A DNA stretch of 64,000 bases from Exiguobacterium aurantiacum DSM 6208 (GTDB lineage: Bacteria > Bacillota > Bacilli > Exiguobacteriales > Exiguobacteriaceae): assembly GCF_000702585.1 (NCBI RefSeq), contig NZ_JNIQ01000001.1:2485001-2549000 (forward strand), given 5' to 3'. Within the stretch, counting starts at the first letter, position 1, and the number at the start of each line of letters is the position of its first letter. This document shows, piece after piece, positions 41,225 through 49,188 of this stretch. A model generated the notes under the pieces. It worked only from the letters and a program-made list of their open reading frames with translations, was not told where the DNA came from and searched no databases. The translations under genes were made by a program, and so were the position numbers.

Positions 41225-42763
41225 TTATAACCCGATGATCGCGACAGACACACCGAGAACACCGATGAGCGCCATCGCGTAAACCGGTACGCGTGGCATC
41301 TCGCCGTTGTTATCGAGCGCCTTCCCGAACATGAAGAACACGAGCGGGTGAACGAGGAACGGCATCGAGAAGATGAGCGGGATGAGAAGCGACGCTTCCG
41401 TCCCAAACATGCCGCCTTGGATCGCTGCGAAGAGACCGAAGTGCGAGATCGCTGACGACTGAGCCATTGCCGAATAGTCGAACGCGATCGTGCTGAAGCT
41501 GAGGAGCACAAGTCCGCCGAAGACGGCCATGATCTGCCAGCCGAACGAGAACTGCATGAGCGCTTTCACTTCTTTGAAGTCTTCGCCGTTCGCAGCGCGC
41601 AAGTTTTTGAGCGCGAGGAACGTAAGTGTGAGACCGACCAAGACGATGATTGCCGTCGGCCAGATCCAGAGTGCCCCGTTATCGGCACTGATCGCCAAAA
41701 TCGAGAAGACGAAAATGTGACCGAAGAACGGGATGTTGATCATGATCGGGGCACGTTTCGCTGCGACTTTCCCGAAGTCACCAGCTGTACATGCACCTGT
41801 GAGACCACTGTGCGAGAGCGATCCCGCCATACCTGGTGCGAGGTTACGGATGTGTCCTGTACGTGCGAACCACATGAGGAGCGCGATTCCACCGAACATC
41901 CAGAACAACTGGCCGAAGAATCCGTAGAAGAGGACCGAGTTCATGCCTTCGATGGCGAAAGCGTCCCCGATGCGTGAACCACCGACCATGAAGTTCGCTG
42001 CCAAGACGACCGGGATCCCGGCGAAGAGGAGCGCGCGAACCGTCGGGCCGTACGTCCAGTTTTGGAAGATGGCACCGAGCGCTGACGACAAGATCATCGC
42101 GAAGAAGATCTGCGGGAGCGCAATGACAGGTTGGACGAGCGTGGCGATCGCGAACGAGATGAACAAGATGGCGATCAAAATCACCGTCTCGATCAAGCCT
42201 TTACGCATGTACACCTGCTTGTCGTCGATTTGAGCCTTGTGGTCGATCAACAGGAACGATGCCGCGAGACCGATCAACGCGAGAATCGGATAGTAAAGCA
42301 TGATGCCCTCAGCCGTACCCGGTTGAATCATCATACGGAAGAACCCTTCCAATCCGACGAGCAGGAAGAATGAACGGAGGATGAAGATGAACTGCGTCCG
42401 TCCCGTTCCGAGGAACATCTCTTCTTTTGACGGCACGACGATGTCTTTCACGTCGAGCGCTTGCTTGCTTAAGATTTTACGTAGCTCTTGACCACCGACG
42501 AAGAACGACACGACGAGCGCAATGATCGTCGTCCGTGAGAGGAAGTCGACGAGCGGAAATTCTGGGAGACCCGGCGTCGCGATGCCCATCTCGACCATGA
42601 CGAAGCCGAGACCGAGGCCGAAGATGACGATGACGAGGATTGGCGAGAACCGTGAACCGGCCACGACCATCCGTGACAAGATGACCATCGGGATGACGAA
42701 GGCCATTAACAACCAAAACTGGTTGAGTAATTGAACTTGAGATAACTGCTGTACAATTTCCAT
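41225..42763 (-). CDS. Unrecognised polytopic membrane protein (transporter-like)
   Basis: A 512-residue protein with about 12-13 hydrophobic segments and a short cytoplasmic loop near 95-115. I do not recognise the family. A glycine/serine-rich re-entrant-looking stretch GMAGSLSHSGLTGACTAGDFGKVAAKR (about 312-338) lies in the middle, of the sort used for ion or carboxylate binding in GltS-like and IT-superfamily carriers, and PNF-like loops (NFMVGGSRIGDAFAIEG, about 253-269) flank it. The family link to GltS is only a structural impression. The start follows AAGGGG, and a good promoter lies upstream. It is monocistronic. Confidence 0.6.
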   Translation of the reverse strand: MEIVQQLSQVQLLNQFWLLMAFVIPMVILSRMVVAGSRFSPILVIVIFGLGLGFVMVEMGIATPGLPEFPLVDFLSRTTIIALVVSFFVGGQELRKILSKQALDVKDIVVPSKEEMFLGTGRTQFIFILRSFFLLVGLEGFFRMMIQPGTAEGIMLYYPILALIGLAASFLLIDHKAQIDDKQVYMRKGLIETVILIAILFISFAIATLVQPVIALPQIFFAMILSSALGAIFQNWTYGPTVRALLFAGIPVVLAANFMVGGSRIGDAFAIEGMNSVLFYGFFGQLFWMFGGIALLMWFARTGHIRNLAPGMAGSLSHSGLTGACTAGDFGKVAAKRAPIMINIPFFGHIFVFSILAISADNGALWIWPTAIIVLVGLTLTFLALKNLRAANGEDFKEVKALMQFSFGWQIMAVFGGLVLLSFSTIAFDYSAMAQSSAISHFGLFAAIQGGMFGTEASLLIPLIFSMPFLVHPLVFFMFGKALDNNGEMPRVPVYAMALIGVLGVSVAIIGL

Positions 42764-42801
42764 GGATAAACCCCTTATACATTTTTTTCACACTGTCTCG
42801 A

Positions 42802-42830
42802 AGTGTAACGTATTGTCGATTTTGTGACAA
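42802..42830 (-). promoter_or_regulatory. Sigma-A promoter for the polytopic membrane protein gene
   Basis: Minus strand TTGTCA (42825-42830), 17-base spacer, TACACT (42802-42807), about 40 bases upstream of the start. Confidence 0.7.
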
Positions 42831-42855
42831 GGGGGTGTGACGTATTGTAAAGATT

Positions 42856-42888
42856 GAAAGCGGAACCAAATGAATTGGTCCCGCTTTC
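42856..42888 (-). terminator. Terminator-like hairpin after the winged-helix gene
   Basis: GAAAGCGGAACCAA (42856-42869) pairs with TTGGTCCCGCTTTC (42875-42888) with one G-U pair. The following minus-strand tract is only partly T-rich (TTTCAATCTTTAC). It starts 3 bases after the stop of the last gene in the defence operon. Confidence 0.65.
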
Positions 42889-42890
42889 GG

Positions 42891-43160
42891 TCAATTATTC
42901 GGTTGGCGAAGACCCCAAGTGCCTTTATTTCCTGTGGCATAAAACAAGTCTTCTTTCCCGGCGAAACTCGCGGAATCGCTCGAGTGGGCACGAATCTGTT
43001 TATTGACGTGCGCCTTCCAATCTTTGTACCGATCGAGCTCGAGTTGATAGTACGACTTCTCGATGTAGTCATAGATTTCTTTCAAAGATGCCTTCCCGCC
43101 GTGATGCTGGAGGGCGAATTGGATTTTGCGAAGTAGTGCGCGCTTCAAGTTATCCCTCAC
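42891..43160 (-). CDS. Small winged-helix-like protein of a restriction-type neighbourhood
   Basis: An 89-residue protein. The first part (RALLRKIQFALQHHGGKASLKEIYDYIEKSYYQLELDRYKDWKAHVNKQIRAHSSDSASFAGKEDLFYAT) has the helix-turn-helix/wing look of domains that occur fused to or beside restriction nucleases; the HSSDS-SF-GKEDLFY...GxWGLR pattern is one I associate with such modules. No nuclease motif is present, so it would be a DNA- or protein-binding partner. It overlaps the preceding gene by 4 bases, so it is the fourth gene of the MazG-helicase operon. Confidence 0.6.
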   Translation of the reverse strand: MRDNLKRALLRKIQFALQHHGGKASLKEIYDYIEKSYYQLELDRYKDWKAHVNKQIRAHSSDSASFAGKEDLFYATGNKGTWGLRQPNN

Positions 43161-43600
43161 CTTTCACTAAATACTTCTAAATACTCTTCAAACTTTTGTT
43201 CAACCGCTCTGACGATTCTTTCATGAACAAATTCGCTCTCAATACGAAATTCTTCCCTAACACAGAATATATCATCAACTAACTTAAAAGGCGGAGAAAT
43301 ATTGCTCACTCTTGTAGGAGTAGTCGATAGGTACTTCAATGGCAGTGTTTTTAAGTGCCGTTTCATTTTCGCTTCGGAGAAAGGAGCTTTAAATTCCTCG
43401 CTTATATTTTTGAGAGCGTACAAGCGGTGTTGGCTACTAACTAAGTCATAATAAGGTCTTGCTAGTTCAGTTATTGAAACTGGGGCATGCCAATCATGAG
43501 GACCTCGCTCTAACATAATCTTCAGTACATTCATTTTATGAGGTCCCTGCCTATCGAACTCATCTATGTACTGAATTAACTGCTTAAGCCGTTCTTCCAT
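43157..43600 (-). CDS. Free-standing homologue of the helicase C-terminal domain
   Basis: A 147-residue soluble protein, starting at ATG 43600 with GAGGGTGG upstream, 13 bases after the helicase stop. Its region from about 20 to 147 aligns with the last 125 residues of the helicase: both share KM-VL-IML-RG---W--P-------ARP-Y, then --F--PF----K------LP, then a hydrophobic strand pair and a charged C-terminal helix. No catalytic motif is seen. It is likely a structural or specificity partner of the helicase. Overlaps the last gene by 4 bases. Confidence 0.7.
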   Translation of the reverse strand: MEERLKQLIQYIDEFDRQGPHKMNVLKIMLERGPHDWHAPVSITELARPYYDLVSSQHRLYALKNISEEFKAPFSEAKMKRHLKTLPLKYLSTTPTRVSNISPPFKLVDDIFCVREEFRIESEFVHERIVRAVEQKFEEYLEVFSER

Positions 43601-43613
43601 AATTACGCCACCC

Positions 43614-45971
43614 TCATTCTGAAGCTTTCCGACTGAAGTAGTGATGCAGCCGCACTTCAACGATTTGACTGACCCATTCGTAAACCAAAGGATGAGCATA
43701 CGCTTCGTTCTGCTCAATATGTAACGACTCCTCTGACACGAAGAACGGCCCTTTCGCTATTTTATCAAATGGCATCCGTAACAGTAACTTTTCAATCTTT
43801 TTCTGCTGAAACGGGGATTGGAAGTCTTTTGTTTGCCCGTCAATCTTTTGCCGGTATGGGAATGTATTGATGAACTCATAGAATGGTCGAGCCGCCTCGC
43901 TCGCCGGAAGTGGTCGAAGCCATCCATCGATTCCACGGCCTAGCATAATTGATAGCACAATCATCTTATAGCTCTTCGTCATGTCCGTGTACTCCACTTC
44001 AAGCAACAACGACTTCGCCTCTTCAAACAGATGACTCTCTTCATCATATAGCTCACCCATCCGGTCGAGAAACCCGTAAAAGCCGCCATCTTTCTTCCAT
44101 TCAGAACGATAGGCATCGATTGAGTATTCGCCTCGTTGAATCAACTCTAGGTAACTCGGCCTTCTCCCCAACTCTTCTTTCACCATGTAGTAGTTCCGCT
44201 CCAACTGTTGCCGACGCGTCGAAGAACGGGTCACCATCCGCTTCAATAAGTCGATGGCCTGTAAATCAAATTCGATCGTACAACCGTTTGGTAAATCGAT
44301 TCCTGTAGGAAGTGACTTGACGACCGGTTGTCGTTTTGTCGTCAGGAGTGCCAACTTCTTGTCGATATTTTTGTAGTTCCCAATCAAATCGATAATGGTG
44401 CAATGCGTCTTCCCGCTCAGTAAGCGGAGCCCACGACCAATCTGTTGCGTGAAGACGGTCAACGATTCAGTCGGGCGGCAGAACAATAACGTATCAATCT
44501 CCGGGATATCGACACCTTCATTGAATAAGTTGACCGCGAAAATGATATCGAGGTGTCCTTGTTTCAATTGACGGATGACTTCTGCACGGTCATATTCGGT
44601 CTGGCTATGTAACGCGACGGCTTGAACACCTTGTAGGCGGAAATAGTCGGCCAAGTATTCAGCTTGTGTGACCGACGAACAGAAACCGAGCGCTCGTGTT
44701 TGGTGATGTATCTTCCACGCCTCATAGATTTTTTGAGCGACACTCTCTTTCACCTGCTCCGCCAACAGTTCGTCCTGATCATAGCGACGACCATTGATCA
44801 ATCGAATCTGCGAATAGTCAATCTCATCATAAATCCCAACGTAATGGAATGGCGTCAAATACGACTCTTCAATCGCTTCTGTGAAGTGCATCTGATAGGC
44901 GACATTGTCATCGCACAATGCGTAGACGTCTCCCCCGTCCAAGCGGTCCGGTGTCGCCGTCAAACCGAGCAAGAATTTCGGCTCGAAGTAGTCAAGGACA
45001 CGCCGATAGGATGGTGCCGCCGAATGGTGGAACTCGTCGACGATAATTAAATCGAATTGATCTGGTTCGAACTGTTCCATTCGGTGTTTTGAAGCCAACG
45101 TTTGAATCGATGCGAACAAGACGTCTGCCGATTGCTCATCTCTCGAGTCACCGCCCAGTAGTAGTCCTGTCTTCCATTCATTTGAGACCCTTTTAAAAGA
45201 GTTCTCTGCTTGAAGCAAAATCTCTTTTTGATGGGCAATGAAGAGCACTCGTTTGAACTGGCGGGCAAAAAAGGCGCTCAAATACGTCTTCCCGAGTCCT
45301 GTAGCGAGAACGAGCATCGCCTTACGTCTGCCTTCGTCCATCGTCTCGCGTAACGCCTTCAGCGCAGCATCTTGCACGGTGTTCGGCGTGATTGTATCGT
45401 CCTCAATATAGACCGGGGTCGATTCTGCAACTTGCTCGTTTTCTTTCATCCGATCTTGACGGGCATTATACTCTTCACGATAAGGCTGCAATGAGACAGT
45501 ATTCATGATTTGGGCATAATCACTATAGAATAGATCATGAAACGCATCGACGGACTGTTCGAACACGTCTTCCGAGATACTTGCTGGAATCTCAACGTTC
45601 CATTCGACGCCTCGATTCAAGGCGCTATGCGATAGATTGGAAGAACCGACAAAGAACGTTCCGCCATCTTCTGTGCGGAACAAGTAGGCTTTCGGATGGA
45701 ATGACTGACCTTTTGATCGATAGAGTCGCAGCTCTACGCCTTGAATGTTCATTAACATCTCAAGCGCATCCGGGTTCGTCAAATAGAGATAATCGCCAAT
45801 TAGAATCCGGACTTGCGCACCGCGTTTAACTGCGTCCTTAAGGGAAGCTGCTATTTCTTGCACGCCCGATACTTGCGCAAACGCGACGACCATATAAATT
45901 TCAGTCGCCGCGTCGATTTGGTGTTGTAATGGAATTCGTAAATGACTCGTGTGCAGACGTAACTCACTCAT
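43614..45971 (-). CDS. PLD-nuclease/SF2 helicase fusion (candidate anti-phage defence protein)
   Basis: A 785-residue protein. The N-terminal domain (about 1-170) is phospholipase-D-like: HPKAYLF with H92 and K94, followed by GSSN around 110-112, one HKD half, so it probably works as a dimer. Then comes an SF2 helicase core: motif I ATGLGKT (223-229), motif II DEFHH (312-316), LLGLTATPDRLDGGD motif III region (about 333-347), and motif VI-like QQIGRGLR near 508. A C-terminal domain (about 655-785) has a free paralogue encoded next. Similar PLD-helicase proteins occur in defence islands. ATG 45971 overlaps the MazG-like stop by 8 bases. GC of this gene is a little below that of its core neighbours. 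Confidence 0.85.
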   Translation of the reverse strand: MSELRLHTSHLRIPLQHQIDAATEIYMVVAFAQVSGVQEIAASLKDAVKRGAQVRILIGDYLYLTNPDALEMLMNIQGVELRLYRSKGQSFHPKAYLFRTEDGGTFFVGSSNLSHSALNRGVEWNVEIPASISEDVFEQSVDAFHDLFYSDYAQIMNTVSLQPYREEYNARQDRMKENEQVAESTPVYIEDDTITPNTVQDAALKALRETMDEGRRKAMLVLATGLGKTYLSAFFARQFKRVLFIAHQKEILLQAENSFKRVSNEWKTGLLLGGDSRDEQSADVLFASIQTLASKHRMEQFEPDQFDLIIVDEFHHSAAPSYRRVLDYFEPKFLLGLTATPDRLDGGDVYALCDDNVAYQMHFTEAIEESYLTPFHYVGIYDEIDYSQIRLINGRRYDQDELLAEQVKESVAQKIYEAWKIHHQTRALGFCSSVTQAEYLADYFRLQGVQAVALHSQTEYDRAEVIRQLKQGHLDIIFAVNLFNEGVDIPEIDTLLFCRPTESLTVFTQQIGRGLRLLSGKTHCTIIDLIGNYKNIDKKLALLTTKRQPVVKSLPTGIDLPNGCTIEFDLQAIDLLKRMVTRSSTRRQQLERNYYMVKEELGRRPSYLELIQRGEYSIDAYRSEWKKDGGFYGFLDRMGELYDEESHLFEEAKSLLLEVEYTDMTKSYKMIVLSIMLGRGIDGWLRPLPASEAARPFYEFINTFPYRQKIDGQTKDFQSPFQQKKIEKLLLRMPFDKIAKGPFFVSEESLHIEQNEAYAHPLVYEWVSQIVEVRLHHYFSRKASE

Positions 45972-46293
45972 GATCAAGGACCTCTTCCAAGAAGAGACCT
46001 TTTTCAAAACCGCCCCGCTTTTCACGCTTCTCCTCACGGATGCGGCTCAATTCTTCGAAACTTGCACCATGCATCTTCCCGAGCGTATAGACGAGTTCCA
46101 AAATATCAGCCAATTCTTCGAGTGATTCTTCATCGATATTCGTCTCTTCGTACTCTTTGATTTCTTCATAGAGTTTCAAGCGGGCCTGTTCAAAATGTTC
46201 GGCTTGATTGAGGTGTTTGACGACAGGAACCTTCCCTGCTTCGTGAATGATTTCAGGGATGCGATCGCGGATTAGTTTGTTATAGCGCTCCAT
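45964..46293 (-). CDS. MazG-like nucleoside triphosphate pyrophosphohydrolase
   Basis: A 109-residue all-alpha NTP pyrophosphohydrolase-like protein. It starts MERYNKLIRDRIPEIIHEAGK and has LYEEIKEYEET and ESLEELADILELVYTLGKMHGAS, which give the acidic EExxE / ExxD metal motif (about residues 42-46 and 60-64) of the MazG/HisE fold. Members hydrolyse (d)NTPs or nucleotide signals. It is first in an operon with a PLD-helicase, a context that suggests a defence or nucleotide-depletion role rather than housekeeping. Start follows AAAGGATG. Confidence 0.82.
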   Translation of the reverse strand: MERYNKLIRDRIPEIIHEAGKVPVVKHLNQAEHFEQARLKLYEEIKEYEETNIDEESLEELADILELVYTLGKMHGASFEELSRIREEKREKRGGFEKGLFLEEVLDHE

Positions 46294-46406
46294 AATTTAT
46301 TCATCCTTTCTCTAAGGCGTGATGGTAGATCCACATTCGATTAAATATTATACTTTCATTATATCCAATTATTTGGAATAGCGCTTTAAGTGCGGGGAGG
46401 TATTTT
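46294..46406. promoter_or_regulatory. Divergent promoter region of the defence genes
   Basis: A 113-base AT-rich region between the MazG-like and DUF262 genes. It has several -10-like hexamers (TATACT on the plus strand near 46351; TATAAT on the minus strand) and a small dyad TCCAA-ttat-TTGGA (about 46366-46379). No fully convincing -35/-10 pair was found on either strand, so both transcripts may be controlled from here but I cannot place the starts. Confidence 0.4.
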
Positions 46407-48254
46407 ATGATAACGTCAGAAATCCAATCAATATTTAATGTATTTAACAATAACTATGTATACGAAATACCTGATTTTCAACGAGATTTTGTCTGGGGCG
46501 AACACGAAGTAACTCAATTGTTTAAAGACTTTAACGAAGATACAGAGGAGTTTACAAAGGAAAGTTCTTTGTTAGATGGATATTTATTGGGGAATATCGT
46601 TTTAATTAATAATGACGCAACTACAGCGAGCAAAATTGTTATCGATGGTCAACAAAGACTCACTACACTTTCTCTACTCTACAAAGTACTAGAAGAAACA
46701 ATTGATCATCGTCTTCATCGAAAAGAAAATAGTATTGAAACCATGCAAAAATGGATGAATATGCGCGGAGAATTAAATAAAGGTTATGGCTTATTTGATG
46801 ATGAAGCAAATTTTAAAAATTCAAAGATACAACATCATAAGAGTCTAGAATTCGGAAGTATTTACCGACACATCATACGTCCAGATTCAAGTGCAAAGAA
46901 TAGTCTACAACAATCTAGTCAAATCGAAGAAGTCTATGAAGTTTTAAAAGAAGAGCTCTCAAAGTTGAGTGACCAAGAACTACCTAAATTTGTGAACTAC
47001 ATTAAACACAAAGTGATGCTTATTGTAACGACCGCTCCAACGTTATCTAAAGCTTTTCAGTTATTTGAAATCTTAAATAACCGAGGTAAAGACTTGGAAC
47101 CTTTAGATTTGATAAAGAATATGCTCCTCAAAAATTTGGCAAAAGAACATTATAGTGAAGATGAACGTGATAAATTTACAGAACTATGGCGGAAATTTAA
47201 TGATAACCTTGCGCTGAATTCTAAGAAGAAAATTGAGTCTTCTACTTTCCTGAAACATTATTTAGTCGGAACAACAGGCGAGAATGTCCGCAAAGATAAA
47301 TTGTTTAACTATTATTCAGAATTAAACCCATCAAAAGAAAACGTACTAATGATGGTTTCAGAAATGCATGATGTTTCTTATACTTATGGGAAACTTGAAC
47401 GAAAAGAATTCGATGGCTTTATCAAAAATACACATCTACTAGATATTCTTTTTAAGCTTTTAAGTCTAAAACAAGCACAAACTATCCTGATCCCATTTTA
47501 CAACGAATCTGAGCAACGTAAGTCAGAAGTCGTTGACTTAGCAATTCGCTTAGGAGCTAGTGTTATCTTCTCTTATACCCAAACAAACTATATCGAGGCT
47601 GAGATACCTTCACTAATCAAAAAATATTACGCCACTTTGGATAGAGAGGGTTCAGATCGAGCATACTTCCAATTCACGAATGAATTAGAGCGTCGCATTC
47701 AGGAAAAAGCAAAGCTAGCTAAAGATGCTGTATCTACAAGAAGGTTTGAAAATACTCGTGGAAATTATAACAAGAAAGGTTATGACCTTTTACGTTTCAT
47801 TGAATCATATGGTCACTTAGACAGTGCTGTGCTTTTAACGTCAAATCGAAGTAAAAAAATCACTTTAGAACACATCATGCCGAGAACACCTGTGAATCAA
47901 GAATTTATAATCGATTCCGGCTTTACAGATATCGAAGAATATAAAGAATACGTGAATCGAATCGGTAATTTTGCTCTAATACACAATGATGAAAACTCCG
48001 CTCTCTCGAATAAAAGTTTTGATCAAAAACGTCTCGTATACGCTCGCTCGTCAATTTGGACAACTCAAGTACTGAACAGTATGTTAGTTTCGACAATGAA
48101 ATCCGGAAAAGAAGTACATCAGTATGAGGTAATTAATGAATCTTTGTTTGTCCAGGCCGAAGAAGGGATTTGGACAAAAGAGAACATTCATGCACGTTCA
48201 GAGAAAATTGCACTATACTTGGAATTGATTCTTACTAAGGGCGGTAGTAAATAA
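46407..48254 (+). CDS. DUF262/DUF1524 (GmrSD-like) nuclease
   Basis: A 615-residue protein of the type IV restriction GmrSD-like group. The DUF262 half has IPDFQRDFVWGEHEV (about 21-35) and VIDGQQRLTTLSLLY (78-92), the ParB/Srx-like NTP-binding DGQQR motif. The C-terminal DUF1524 half has LEHIMPRTP and GNFALIHNDENSALSNKSFDQKR, the His-Asn-rich HNH-type nuclease motif. Codon use is strongly AT-rich (many AAA, GAA, TTA, ATT), unlike its GC-ending neighbours, a sign of horizontal gain. Start follows GGGGAGG. It is divergent from the MazG-helicase operon and likely acts against modified phage DNA. Confidence 0.92.
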   Translation: MITSEIQSIFNVFNNNYVYEIPDFQRDFVWGEHEVTQLFKDFNEDTEEFTKESSLLDGYLLGNIVLINNDATTASKIVIDGQQRLTTLSLLYKVLEETIDHRLHRKENSIETMQKWMNMRGELNKGYGLFDDEANFKNSKIQHHKSLEFGSIYRHIIRPDSSAKNSLQQSSQIEEVYEVLKEELSKLSDQELPKFVNYIKHKVMLIVTTAPTLSKAFQLFEILNNRGKDLEPLDLIKNMLLKNLAKEHYSEDERDKFTELWRKFNDNLALNSKKKIESSTFLKHYLVGTTGENVRKDKLFNYYSELNPSKENVLMMVSEMHDVSYTYGKLERKEFDGFIKNTHLLDILFKLLSLKQAQTILIPFYNESEQRKSEVVDLAIRLGASVIFSYTQTNYIEAEIPSLIKKYYATLDREGSDRAYFQFTNELERRIQEKAKLAKDAVSTRRFENTRGNYNKKGYDLLRFIESYGHLDSAVLLTSNRSKKITLEHIMPRTPVNQEFIIDSGFTDIEEYKEYVNRIGNFALIHNDENSALSNKSFDQKRLVYARSSIWTTQVLNSMLVSTMKSGKEVHQYEVINESLFVQAEEGIWTKENIHARSEKIALYLELILTKGGSK

Positions 48255-48268
48255 TTTAGCTACTCAAT

Positions 48269-48306
48269 ACATAAAAGAAGCGACCGTTGAAGGGTCGCTT
48301 CTTTTA
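48269..48306. terminator. Bidirectional terminator after the DUF262 gene
   Basis: AAAAGAAGCGACC (48273-48285) pairs with GGTCGCTTCTTTT (48293-48305). It ends the DUF262 gene and overlaps the stop of the convergent small gene. Confidence 0.88.
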
Positions 48307-48507
48307 TTCCACAATCTCAAACGCCTTCACATACGCCACGTGATCAAGGAACAAAATCATCTCCTCATCGAATTGAACGAACCCGTCCGACGCGTGTCGG
48401 AACGATTGATAAATCGACTCGAGCGCTGCATAGCGGCTCTCCGCCTCGACCGTATACGTCAAAATCTCTTCGTTGATCAAATGAAACTCAATCTCGTACG
48501 ATTTCAT
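48304..48507 (-). CDS. Small hypothetical protein
   Basis: A 67-residue acidic protein, MKSYEIEFHLINEEILTYTVEAESRYAALESIYQSFRHASDGFVQFDEEMILFLDHVAYVKAFEIVE. It has a clear ribosome site GGAGGAG 6 bases before the ATG. The alternation of strands and one helix suggests a small beta-alpha-beta fold. I do not recognise it. It is AT/GC-matched to the core genes, not to the adjacent DUF262 gene. Confidence 0.65.
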   Translation of the reverse strand: MKSYEIEFHLINEEILTYTVEAESRYAALESIYQSFRHASDGFVQFDEEMILFLDHVAYVKAFEIVE

Positions 48508-48577
48508 GCTGTCTCCTCCGTTTCGTGTGGATAGCGAGCCTATCTGCTATCCTTTACCCGCTCTTCGCCGTCTCGTC

Positions 48578-49048
48578 TCAACATTCGTCCACCTCGTTGA
48601 CTTCGGTCACAACGACACCCGTATCCCCGACTTTCCCCAAGTCTTCAACGATTGGGTCTTCATATGCCAAGACATGAAATTCTTGCTCGACCGTGCGGAT
48701 CACGTAATGCGACAACGACCCCCGGTACGTGTTGACGCGTTCTGTCGACATCGTGTCTGCGGCGAATCGCGTGAATTGAGACGCCTTCAACTTCACGATC
48801 GGATAAGCATTTTGAAGCCCTGTTTCATCCATGGCGTGGTCTTCGATCGTCCCGAGAAATACGGCATATTGCTCGAAGCGGATGAGAATCCGGTCGCGCT
48901 CCGCGTCCCACGTCAATAACATCGTCGCATCCTCCGCTCCGAAACACGTCCACTCGAGCGGATAGTACATCTCACCTTTCATCTGAAACGACTCGACATC
49001 GAGCACATAGCCCTCCGTCGTCATCAAAAAATTCAAATCGATGGCCAA
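48578..49048 (-). CDS. Hypothetical protein
   Basis: A 156-residue soluble protein of unknown role. I use a TTG at 49048 (MAIDLNFLMTTEG), 6 bases after AAAGGGGG; the longer frame to 49084 would include that site. The sequence is beta-rich (GEMYYPLEWTCFGAEDATMLLTWDAERDRILIRFEQYAVFLG) with a long acidic tail (YEDPIVEDLGKVGDTGVVVTEVNEVDEC). No known motif. Confidence 0.55.
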   Translation of the reverse strand: MAIDLNFLMTTEGYVLDVESFQMKGEMYYPLEWTCFGAEDATMLLTWDAERDRILIRFEQYAVFLGTIEDHAMDETGLQNAYPIVKLKASQFTRFAADTMSTERVNTYRGSLSHYVIRTVEQEFHVLAYEDPIVEDLGKVGDTGVVVTEVNEVDEC

Positions 49049-49067
49049 ACCGTTTCCCCCTTTCAAA

Positions 49068-49096
49068 AAAAGCGACGTCCGCAAACGTCGCTCTCC
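49068..49096 (-). terminator. Intrinsic terminator after the small membrane peptide gene
   Basis: AGCGACGT (about 49071-49078) pairs with ACGTCGCT (about 49085-49092), followed by a T-rich tract on the minus strand (TTTTTTTGAAAG). Confidence 0.75.
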
Positions 49097-49097
49097 C

Positions 49098-49184
49098 TCA
49101 ATAAAAGATAAACCACAGTGCCGCTGCCACTAAAAACAACCCGGCGCCGATGAAGAGAATCTTCGCTAATCGTTCATATACCAT
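49098..49184 (-). CDS. 28-residue single-span membrane peptide
   Basis: A short frame: MVYERLAKILFIGAGLFLV then AAALWFIFY and TGA. A GAGGTG ribosome site lies 6 bases before the ATG, inside the last codons of the DUF350 gene, so it is probably translated from the same transcript. It has a short charged N-terminus and one hydrophobic helix. Small membrane peptides of this sort are common in Bacillales and often missed. Its function is unknown. Confidence 0.65.
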   Translation of the reverse strand: MVYERLAKILFIGAGLFLVAAALWFIFY

Positions 49185-49188
49185 GTCT

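Noticed and set aside
41225-42763. Assignment of the unknown membrane protein as GltS glutamate symporter
   Set aside because: The general layout is similar, but I see no GltS-specific motif; kept as unrecognised.
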